Assembly: GCF_030246905.1 (NCBI RefSeq)
Contig: NZ_CP126741.1
Coordinates: forward strand, 2,294,001 to 2,358,000
Length of the DNA stretch: 64,000 nt
Reading direction: 5' to 3'
Origin: Microbacterium sp. zg-Y818
GTDB taxonomy: Bacteria; Actinomycetota; Actinomycetes; Actinomycetales; Microbacteriaceae
The notes under the pieces are model-generated. The model worked only from the letters and a program-made list of their open reading frames with translations. It did no database searches and had not been told where the DNA came from. The position numbers and the translations under genes are program-made. Below are positions 41,847 through 48,969 of this stretch, piece after piece. Within the stretch, counting starts at the first letter, position 1; every line of letters begins with the position of its first letter.

Positions 41847-43102
41847 CGCGGCACCGCCTCGAGCGACAAGGCCCCGCCCGACAGCACGGGCCGCGCCATC
41901 CCCGTGACCTTGCGCGCACCACCCGCCCCGCGCGCGACGTGCACGACGCACCCGATCGCGCTGACGACCTGGCGGGCGACGGCACGCTCGTCCATGCCGG
42001 CCAGGGCGCCCAGCGCCTCCAGCCGGGCGGGCACGTCGCCCATGGCACCGGCGTGCAGCGTTCCCGCGCCGCCGTGGTGCCCGGTGTTCAAGGCGGTGAG
42101 CAGCTCGCGCACCTCCTCGCCCCGGCACTCCCCCACCACGAGCCGATCGGGCCGCATGCGCAGCGCCTCTCGCACCAGCCGCGCAAGCGACACCGCTCCG
42201 GCGCCCTCGAGGTTCGGCTGTCGCGCCTCGAGCCGCACGTGATGCGGATGCCGCAGCCGTAGCTCGGCGACATCCTCGATCGTCACCACTCGCTGCGAGT
42301 GCGGCACCCGGTCGAGCAGGGCCGCCAGCAGCGTCGTCTTTCCCGACCCGGTGGCGCCGGTGACCAGCACGTTCACGCGCTCGTCGACGACGGCGTCGAG
42401 AAGCTCGCGCGTGCGGGGGCCGAACATGCCGAGGACCCCCAGCGCGTCGAGGTCGGGGACGATCGGCGCCGGCGCGCGCAGCGAGATCATGGTGCCGCCG
42501 CGCGAGACCGGCGGCAGCACCGCGTGCACGCGGAATCCGCCTTCGATACGCACGTCGACGCACGGAGTGGCGTCGTCGAGGTGGCGGCCACCGAGCGCGA
42601 TGAGCTCGACCGCCAAGGTGCGCACCTCGCCCTCGGACATGCGCCATCCGCTCACGCGCTCCGCGCCGCGACCGCGGTCGACGAAGAGTCCGTCACAGCC
42701 GTTGACGAAGAGGTCGGTGACATGGGGATCGGTCAGCAGCGTCGCGAGCGGCGCGAGGGCGGCGTCAGCCGGCACGACGCGGAGTGGGGTCGGGGGTCGC
42801 GCCGAGTCAGGGCGGGCCCACTGAGCCGCCGCGCCCACCGCCTGCGATGGCTCCCGAGGTGCAGCCGCGTGCTCCACGCTGCCCTGCCGCGGCACCGGAA
42901 ACGCGCTCGGCGACCACCGCTGCAGCCGGACGGCCCCCGACGACTCCACCGTCTCCGCAACCGCGCGCGCTGCCGGCCCCGGAACCACCACCGGCGGCAC
43001 CGTGAGCGGCAGCGCGCGCCGCGGCGTCTCGGCGCCGGGCGCGCTCGGCACGTCGGGAGCCGCGCCGGCACGGCGGGGCAGGACGACGAAGGCGCTGGTC
43101 AT
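41843..43102 (-). CDS. CpaF/TadA-type pilus assembly ATPase
   Basis: 419 residues. A proline- and alanine-rich N-terminal 100 residues of low complexity precede the VirB11-like domain: FVNGCDGLFVDRG, GTMISLRAPAP, Walker A LVTGATGSGKTTL (about 248-258), ECRGEEVRELLTALNTGHHG. It powers pilus extrusion. The downstream genes overlap in series, so it heads the operon. The N-terminal tail is longer than in typical homologs. Confidence 0.92.
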   Translation of the reverse strand: MTSAFVVLPRRAGAAPDVPSAPGAETPRRALPLTVPPVVVPGPAARAVAETVESSGAVRLQRWSPSAFPVPRQGSVEHAAAPREPSQAVGAAAQWARPDSARPPTPLRVVPADAALAPLATLLTDPHVTDLFVNGCDGLFVDRGRGAERVSGWRMSEGEVRTLAVELIALGGRHLDDATPCVDVRIEGGFRVHAVLPPVSRGGTMISLRAPAPIVPDLDALGVLGMFGPRTRELLDAVVDERVNVLVTGATGSGKTTLLAALLDRVPHSQRVVTIEDVAELRLRHPHHVRLEARQPNLEGAGAVSLARLVREALRMRPDRLVVGECRGEEVRELLTALNTGHHGGAGTLHAGAMGDVPARLEALGALAGMDERAVARQVVSAIGCVVHVARGAGGARKVTGMARPVLSGGALSLEAVPR

Positions 43103-43206
43103 GAGCCGACGGTAGGCCGACAGGCAGACCCTGCGCGGTGCCTCGACCCTGATCCGTGGAGGACACGCCCATCACGGCGATCTGGGGAGAGCGGGCGGAG
43201 AAGGAG

Positions 43207-43273
43207 ATGGCGGCATCCCATGGGGGGGATGGGATGCCGCCAGACAACGAACACCGTCCTGGGGGGAGGACGG
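43207..43273. promoter_or_regulatory. Two perfect hairpins with pure-G loops upstream of the Tad operon
   Basis: First: 13-base arms GGCGGCATCCCAT / ATGGGATGCCGCC (43209-43221, 43229-43241) around seven G. Second: CCGTCCT / AGGACGG (43254-43260, 43267-43273) around six G. Read on the minus strand the loops are C7 and C6 and lie about 105-170 bases before the cpaF start. A 32-codon frame (43207-43305) on the plus strand runs through both with AAGGAG directly before it; I regard it as doubtful. The gap 43103-43506 contains nothing else definite. Confidence 0.6.
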
Positions 43274-43506
43274 GCGTTGCATACGCCAGAACCCTGTTCG
43301 GCTGAGCCAGAACCGAATTCGACTGGGATTGAGCTTACGCAACCGCGGTCGAGCGGGCAAAACCGGCGCCCGGCGCGCCGTCGGATCCGAGCCGTGGGAG
43401 CCGGCATCCCCCACTATCGGCAGTAGTGACCGCCTCGGGGCGCTCAATAGAGTGACCCGCGATGACGGTCAGCCCGTCACGCCGACCCGCAAAGGAGCGC
43501 GCCGAC

Positions 43507-45477
43507 ATGAGCAGCCAGATCGACCACCTGCTGAACGAGACCCGCCGATTCGCCCCGCCCGCCGACTTCGCCGCGAACGCCGTGGCCACCGGCGAGCTGT
43601 ACGAACGCGCCGCTGCCGACCGCGAGGGATTCTGGGCCGACCAGGCCCGGGAGTTGCTGCACTGGCACAAGCCCTTCACACAGGTGCTGGACTGCTCCAA
43701 CCCCCCGTTCGCGACCTGGTTCGCCGACGGCGAGCTGAATGTCGCGTACAACTGCCTCGACCGTCACGTCGAAGCCGGCAACGGCGACCGCGTCGCGCTG
43801 CTGTGGGAGGGCGAGCCCGGCGATGAGCGCCGCGTCACCTACGCCGAGCTGACCGACGAGGTCAAGCGCGTCGCGAACGTGCTGGGTGACCTCGGCATCG
43901 TCGCCGGAGACCGGGTGGCCATCTACATGCCGATGATCCCCGAGGCGATCGCCGCCATGCTCGCCGTCGCCCGCGTCGGGGCGGTGCACTCCGTCGTCTT
44001 CGGCGGCTTCTCGGCCGACAGCCTGCGCACGCGCATCGACGACGCCGGGGCGAAGCTCGTGATCACCGCCGACGGCGGCTACCGCAAGGGCAAGGTGTCG
44101 GCCCTCAAGCCCGCCGTCGACATGGCGCTGGCCGACCGCAACGGCTCCGGCCCGCAAGAGACCGTGGAGCACGTGCTGGTCGTGCGCCGCGGGGGCAACG
44201 CCGTGGAGTGGACCGAGGGCCGCGACCTGTGGTGGCACGACGTCGTCGCCGACGCCTCCCCCGAGCACGAAGCGCAGCCCTTCCCCGCCGAGAACCCACT
44301 CTTCATCCTCTACACCTCGGGAACCACCGGAAAACCCAAGGGGATTCTGCACACCTCGGGCGGATACCTCACCCAGACGACCTTCACCAACCGGATCGTC
44401 CACGACATCCACCCCGAGACGGACATCTTCTGGTGCACGGCCGACATCGGCTGGGTCACCGGCCACAGCTACGTGACCTACGGTCCACTCTCCAACGGCG
44501 CCACCCAGGTGCTCTACGAGGGCACGCCCGACACGCCGCACCCCGGTCGCTGGTGGGAACTGGTGGAGAAGTACAAGGTCACGACCCTCTACACCGCGCC
44601 CACCGCGATCCGCTCGTTCATGAAGATCGGGCGCGAGGTGCCGCAGCGCTTCGACCTGTCCTCGCTTCGGCTGCTGGGCTCGGTGGGCGAGCCCATCAAC
44701 CCCGAGGCATGGATGTGGTACCGCAAGATCATCGGCGGCAAGACCGCCCCGATCGTCGACACGTGGTGGCAGACCGAGACCGGGGCGATCATGATCTCCG
44801 CCCTCCCCGGCGTGACCGAGACCAAGCCCGGCTCGGCTCAGGTGGCGGTCCCGGGCATCTCGATCGACGTCGTCGATGAGGACGGCACCCACGTCGGCAA
44901 CGGCAACGGCGGTCTGCTCGTGGTGACCGAGCCCTGGCCGAGCATGCTGCGCGGCATCTGGGGCGACCCCGACCGGTTCGTGGAGACGTACTGGGACAAA
45001 TTCAAGAAGCAGGGATACTACTTCGCCGGCGACGGGGCGCGCTTGGACGAGGACGGCGACGTGTGGCTCATGGGACGCGTCGACGACGTCATGAACATCT
45101 CGGGGCACCGCCTGTCGACCACCGAGATCGAGTCGGCCCTGGTGGCCAACGAGGCGGTCGCCGAATCGGCGGTCGTGGGAGCGTCCGATGAGACCACCGG
45201 GCAGGCGGTGGTGGCCTTCGTCATCATCAAGCAGAGCTATCTGTCCGCTCACGCGCCCGAGGGCCTGGCTGACAGCCTGCGAGCCTGGGTCGGCGAGCAG
45301 ATCGGCCCCATCGCCCGCCCTCGCGACGTCTACATCGTGGGCGAGCTGCCGAAGACCCGCTCGGGCAAGATCATGCGTCGCCTGCTGCGTGACGTCGCCG
45401 AAGGACGCGAAGTCGGAGACACCACGACGCTCGCCGACACCATGGTCATGAGCGTCATCTCCGCGCAGGTGAAGTGA
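43507..45477 (+). CDS. acsA: Acetyl-CoA synthetase
   Basis: 656 residues from ATG 43507, preceded by AAGGAG at nine bases. Acyl-adenylate motifs YTSGTTGKPKGILHTSGGY and WWQTETGAIMIS, and the C-terminal catalytic Lys in KTRSGKIMRRLLRD, identify AcsA. It activates acetate to acetyl-CoA via acetyl-AMP. The Lys is the usual site of reversible acetylation control. Monocistronic, convergent with a TetR gene. Confidence 0.97.
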   Translation: MSSQIDHLLNETRRFAPPADFAANAVATGELYERAAADREGFWADQARELLHWHKPFTQVLDCSNPPFATWFADGELNVAYNCLDRHVEAGNGDRVALLWEGEPGDERRVTYAELTDEVKRVANVLGDLGIVAGDRVAIYMPMIPEAIAAMLAVARVGAVHSVVFGGFSADSLRTRIDDAGAKLVITADGGYRKGKVSALKPAVDMALADRNGSGPQETVEHVLVVRRGGNAVEWTEGRDLWWHDVVADASPEHEAQPFPAENPLFILYTSGTTGKPKGILHTSGGYLTQTTFTNRIVHDIHPETDIFWCTADIGWVTGHSYVTYGPLSNGATQVLYEGTPDTPHPGRWWELVEKYKVTTLYTAPTAIRSFMKIGREVPQRFDLSSLRLLGSVGEPINPEAWMWYRKIIGGKTAPIVDTWWQTETGAIMISALPGVTETKPGSAQVAVPGISIDVVDEDGTHVGNGNGGLLVVTEPWPSMLRGIWGDPDRFVETYWDKFKKQGYYFAGDGARLDEDGDVWLMGRVDDVMNISGHRLSTTEIESALVANEAVAESAVVGASDETTGQAVVAFVIIKQSYLSAHAPEGLADSLRAWVGEQIGPIARPRDVYIVGELPKTRSGKIMRRLLRDVAEGREVGDTTTLADTMVMSVISAQVK

Positions 45478-45484
45478 ACCGGGT

Positions 45485-45520
45485 GGCGGCGATCAGTCGA
45501 CCGGGGCGCTGATCGCCGCC
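45485..45520. terminator. Bidirectional terminator between acsA and the TetR gene
   Basis: GGCGGCGATCAG (45485-45496) and CTGATCGCCGCC (45509-45520) are perfect 12-base complements with a 12-base loop. The stem includes the last codons of the TetR gene. Confidence 0.6.
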
Positions 45521-46110
45521 ATCCGGCGCCGTGCCGTGCGGAAGGTCTCGGGCTCGATCAGCACGACCCCGTCGACCTCCCGGGCGAACCGCTGCACCTC
45601 GTCGCCGAGCATGATGGAGAACGCCACGGTGAGTCGGGCCTCGGTCTGATGGTCAGCGTCGGTGAGGCGCGCACGTTCAGGATGCCGGTCGAGCCAGGCC
45701 GCGACGACGGCGATGAGCCCTTCCCGGCTCTGATGGCTGGCCCACGAGACCCTGCTGGTCGTGCCGGGTTCGCGCGCGAACAGCGCGAACCGGCGCCGCG
45801 TGACCTCGTCGTCCGCCTGGCCGCGGACCGACTCCATGACGATCAGGCTGGCCGCGAGGACCAGGTCGTCGGGGTGCTGGCTGAGGATCTCCTCAGTCAG
45901 TTCCGGGTCGTAGGAGAGGGGGGAGCCGAAGATCGCCTGCTCCAGCGATGAGAAGTAATTGAAGAACGTGCTGCGGGAGACCATCGCCGCCTCGCACACG
46001 CGGTCGACGGTCACGGCGCTCACGCCCTCGTCATAGGCGATATCGACCGCAGCGCGCTCCATCGCACGCTTCGCCGCGCGCCTCTTGCGCTCTCGCAGAC
46101 CCTCGGCCAT
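45493..46110 (-). CDS. TetR family transcriptional regulator
   Basis: 205 residues from ATG 46110. N-terminal HTH: RAMERAAVDIAYDEGVSAVT, VDRVCEAAMVSRSTFFNYFS with FFNYF in the usual recognition-helix place. The rest is an all-alpha ligand domain with no identifiable ligand. It is divergent from the LAxTG surface-protein gene, 97 bases away, and a palindrome lies between them; repression of itself and that gene is the simplest model. Confidence 0.92.
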   Translation of the reverse strand: MAEGLRERKRRAAKRAMERAAVDIAYDEGVSAVTVDRVCEAAMVSRSTFFNYFSSLEQAIFGSPLSYDPELTEEILSQHPDDLVLAASLIVMESVRGQADDEVTRRRFALFAREPGTTSRVSWASHQSREGLIAVVAAWLDRHPERARLTDADHQTEARLTVAFSIMLGDEVQRFAREVDGVVLIEPETFRTARRRMAAISAPVD

Positions 46111-46163
46111 GGTGCCCCCTCGTCCAACACCCACTGTACGCCGCGTTGACTTGTGCTCAACTT

Positions 46164-46176
46164 TGGACACAGTCCA
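46164..46176. promoter_or_regulatory. Palindromic operator between TetR gene and surface-protein gene
   Basis: TGGAC-ACA-GTCCA, perfect arms, 31 bases before the surface-protein ATG and 54 before the TetR ATG. A second weaker pair (GTTGA ... TCAAC) is at 46145-46161. TTGACT within it could be a -35 element. Confidence 0.6.
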
Positions 46177-46207
46177 TACTTGGGCTGCAACCAATGAAAG
46201 GCCGTGC

Positions 46208-48055
46208 ATGACCCCGCGGACGCACCCCCATCCCCTTGCCACCCGAGCTCGGCTCGCTGGAGCCATCGTCGCCGTCGCCGGACTGGTCCTGATGACCGTC
46301 CCCGCAGCGGCCCACGCTGACAGCAGCGCCACCCATCCCGTCAGGGTTGTCGTCCGGATCGACGACGGCACGTCCCCCGCTCCGCTCGCCGGGGTGGAAG
46401 TCGCCGTCCGGGACCCGTACGGCGACGGGCGCGCGCTCGCCGCGGGCACGACCGGCGCCGACGGCACGGTGCTGCTCGAGGTCGAGAGCGATGCGACGCA
46501 GGCCGTGGTGGATGCCGTCTGGCCTGGAGCCTCCGGCGACCTCGAGTCGCCGGAGGTGCGGACGGAATTCGTGCTGGCCGGGCCGGATCCCGTGGGCGTC
46601 ACCTTCTGGGGCGACTACGGAACGATCGCCGGGAGGGCCGCCGCCACGGCTGACGGCGACGCGGTGAGCGATCTCAGCGGCGCGGTGCTCGTCGTCTCCA
46701 GCGGCGGCAGCACGGTGCAGCGGATCCCGGTCGCAGCTGACGGATCGTTCGCCGGCGGCGCGCTGCCGACGTCCTCGGCCGCCGACTACAGCGTCTCACT
46801 GATCCCCCCGCCGGGCTACGACCTCGCGTCGGAGCAGCCTGCGGCGAACCCGTCGTTCGCACTGCCGCGCGGCGACTCCGGCCCCACCGCACTGACCATC
46901 GACCGTACCTTCGCGCTGGCAGCGCAGACCCCGACGCCGACGCCGACGCCGACCCCTGTGCCCACACCGGCTCCCGACCCGAGTCCCACGCCGACGCCGG
47001 ACCCGACCCCGGCTCCGACGCCCACCCCGGTTCCGACCCCCGCGCCCACCCCGGTTCCGACCCCCACGCCCGATCCGCCGTCCGCCCCGGCACCGCTGGC
47101 TCTTGGCGGCGCCTCTGGTCTGGGGGCGGCGCTCAGCGACATCACCGAAGGCGACCTGGGCGCGCTCCTCGGCCTGACGGCCACACCGAACGACACCGTC
47201 CCGCTGGTGAACGATGTGGGCCAGATCCTCGGCCTCGCCTGGCAGGTACCGCCGTCGCAGGCACCCCCGCTCCGCCAGGCGCAGGCTCCCGTGCTGGCCG
47301 GGATGCCCGGCGTCTCGCCGGCCGGGGGCGGCATCGCGGCGCTCGATCTAGCGACGGCGCTGCAGATGGTGCAGTCGGGCCGCGGCTCACTGCTCGAACA
47401 GCAGCTGGCCGCACAGATCGCAGACGTGCAGGCGCGCAACGTGCGGCTCGGGCTGCTCAACGACGCCCGCACCGCCCTGAACGCATATCTGGCCGCACCG
47501 ACGGACGACACCTTCGCCACAGCCGTCGCCGCGGTCAGAGCAACCGGCACCGTGCATCCGTTCCTCGATGCGACCGCCGCGGACGGACGACCTCACGCTG
47601 AGCGCCTCCGCGAGCTGCTGAAGACCGAGATGGACTCCGTGGGCAACAGCCAGCAGATGGACATGCTCCGGCTGCAGAGCCTCAGCAACAAGCGCAACGA
47701 GGCGTTCGACGTCATGACGAATTTCCTCCGAAAGATACAGGACTCCCGATCGAGCATCATCGGGAACATGCGCTCCACACCGGTGGCGATCGGCACGGTG
47801 CAGTGGAACCGCGGCACGGTGACCGGCGCGTTCGACCTGGGGCCCGTGCCGAACGGCGCGCACCACCTGATCCTCGACTACCGCGACCTGGGCATCGTGC
47901 TCATCTCTGACGTCACCGTGCAGCGCGGCGAGCTCGCGGTGACCGGGGGTGCCGTCGCTCCGCCGGCGGCGGCCGGCCTCGGCCTGCTGGTCGGCGGCGC
48001 GGTCCTGTTCGTCGCGGCATCCGTGCTGCGCCGTCGCACTCCGATGACGGGCTGA
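46208..48055 (+). CDS. LAVTG-anchored surface protein with proline-rich stalk
   Basis: 615 residues from ATG 46208. Signal peptide ending near residue 37 (AAAHA|DSS). Two Ig-/carboxypeptidase-regulatory-like beta domains (about 42-235: HPVRVVVRIDDGTSP and GTIAGRAAATADGDAV). A PTPTP/VPTPAP stalk fills about 240-296. A helical region (about 370-520) with LATALQMVQSGRGSLLEQQL follows, then a last beta domain and LAVTGG at 576, a hydrophobic helix and LRRRTPMTG. LAxTG fits a class E sortase. Likely a wall-anchored adhesin or structural protein; the exact role is unknown. Confidence 0.8.
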   Translation: MTPRTHPHPLATRARLAGAIVAVAGLVLMTVPAAAHADSSATHPVRVVVRIDDGTSPAPLAGVEVAVRDPYGDGRALAAGTTGADGTVLLEVESDATQAVVDAVWPGASGDLESPEVRTEFVLAGPDPVGVTFWGDYGTIAGRAAATADGDAVSDLSGAVLVVSSGGSTVQRIPVAADGSFAGGALPTSSAADYSVSLIPPPGYDLASEQPAANPSFALPRGDSGPTALTIDRTFALAAQTPTPTPTPTPVPTPAPDPSPTPTPDPTPAPTPTPVPTPAPTPVPTPTPDPPSAPAPLALGGASGLGAALSDITEGDLGALLGLTATPNDTVPLVNDVGQILGLAWQVPPSQAPPLRQAQAPVLAGMPGVSPAGGGIAALDLATALQMVQSGRGSLLEQQLAAQIADVQARNVRLGLLNDARTALNAYLAAPTDDTFATAVAAVRATGTVHPFLDATAADGRPHAERLRELLKTEMDSVGNSQQMDMLRLQSLSNKRNEAFDVMTNFLRKIQDSRSSIIGNMRSTPVAIGTVQWNRGTVTGAFDLGPVPNGAHHLILDYRDLGIVLISDVTVQRGELAVTGGAVAPPAAAGLGLLVGGAVLFVAASVLRRRTPMTG

Positions 48056-48080
48056 GCAGCAGCCGTCCGCACACAGGAGA

Positions 48081-48129
48081 AATCCCCGGGATAGGACGGT
48101 TCGCGAGGAATTGTCCTGTCCCGGGGATT
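48081..48129. terminator. Bidirectional terminator / palindromic repeat, family 2
   Basis: AATCCCCGGGATAGGAC and GTCCTGTCCCGGGGATT pair over 16 of 17 bases around a 15-base loop with TTCGCGAGG. It lies between convergent genes. A relative with the same inner arms (GACAGGA / TCCTGTC) is at 61551-61620. Confidence 0.7.
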
Positions 48130-48176
48130 CTGCCTGTTGTCGAAGCACCAGGTGGCGGCTCGGCGGGTGCCCTCGC

Positions 48177-48644
48177 TCAGACGAGCGTGAAGATGACTTC
48201 CACTTCGACCGGGCTGTCCAGCGGCAGCGCCGTCACCCCGACGGCCGAGCGGGCGTGGCGTCCGTCATCGCCGAAGATCTCGCCGAGCACCTCGCTGGCA
48301 CCGTTGACGACCCCGGGCTGCCCCGTGAACTCCGGGACGGATGCCACGAAGCCGGTCACCTTGAGCACCCCGGCGATGCGGTCCACTCCCCCGACGGCCG
48401 CCGCGGCGGCGGCGAGGGCGTTGAGCGCGCACTGCCGCGCGTAGTCGGCGGCGTCGGCGGCGGGGACCAGTCCGTGCCCGTCACCGACCTTGCCTGTTGC
48501 GGGCATGGACCCCGCGACCATCGGCAGCTGCCCGGAGGTGTAGACGAGATCGCCGTGCACCTTGGCCGGGATGTACGCGGCGACAGGGGGAACGACGGCG
48601 GGAAGTTCGATCCCCAGCTGGGCCAGACGCTCGGAGACGGTCAT
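48177..48644 (-). CDS. RidA/YjgF-family protein
   Basis: 155 residues from ATG 48644, with AGGAG five bases before; a coupled GTG at 48650 is possible. Conserved elements: LVYTSGQLPMV, DYARQCALNALAAAAAAVGG and the terminal VEVEVIFTLV. RidA proteins hydrolyse reactive enamine/imine intermediates. The Arg usually found before the Cys of the RidA core is not obvious, so this may be a RidA-like group other than RidA itself. Co-transcribed with the gene upstream. Confidence 0.88.
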   Translation of the reverse strand: MTVSERLAQLGIELPAVVPPVAAYIPAKVHGDLVYTSGQLPMVAGSMPATGKVGDGHGLVPAADAADYARQCALNALAAAAAAVGGVDRIAGVLKVTGFVASVPEFTGQPGVVNGASEVLGEIFGDDGRHARSAVGVTALPLDSPVEVEVIFTLV

Positions 48645-48646
48645 GA

Positions 48647-48862
48647 TCACTCCTGTTCGAACTGACGGGCGGCCTGCGCCGCGGCGCTCAGTCCCGCGTT
48701 GTCGGAACCGCCGCCGGTCGGCCGCTTGAAGTAAGCGACGAGGCCGCCTTCCGGACCGGTCACCACCTGCACGAGCTCCCAGCCCTGCTTGCCCCAGTTG
48801 TTCAGGATCGCTGCCGTGTTGTGGATCAGCAAGGGGGTGGTGAGGTATTCCCACGTGGTCAT
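48647..48862 (-). CDS. DUF4177-like small protein, 71 aa
   Basis: MTTWEYLTTPLLIHNTAAIL, then NNWGKQGWELVQVVTGPEGG. The WEY opening and GWELVQV stretch are the DUF4177 pattern. Cytoplasmic, function unknown. Its stop overlaps the RidA-like start region (GTGA). It is divergent from the penicillin-binding protein gene, 107 bases away; promoters for both must lie in 48863-48969. Confidence 0.85.
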   Translation of the reverse strand: MTTWEYLTTPLLIHNTAAILNNWGKQGWELVQVVTGPEGGLVAYFKRPTGGGSDNAGLSAAAQAARQFEQE

Positions 48863-48969
48863 GACGGCTCCCAGTCTCGGATTGCGGGGGGCCTTGCGCC
48901 TCTCGCCCGTGGCGCGACGCACGACGTCCTGTCGAGGCTTCCCCCAGGGTTTTGGCTTACGATCACCCT

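Noticed and set aside
43207..43305. A 32-codon plus-strand gene with AAGGAG before it
   Set aside because: Its sequence is explained by the two hairpins, and it resembles no known peptide; kept only as a remark in the hairpin entry.
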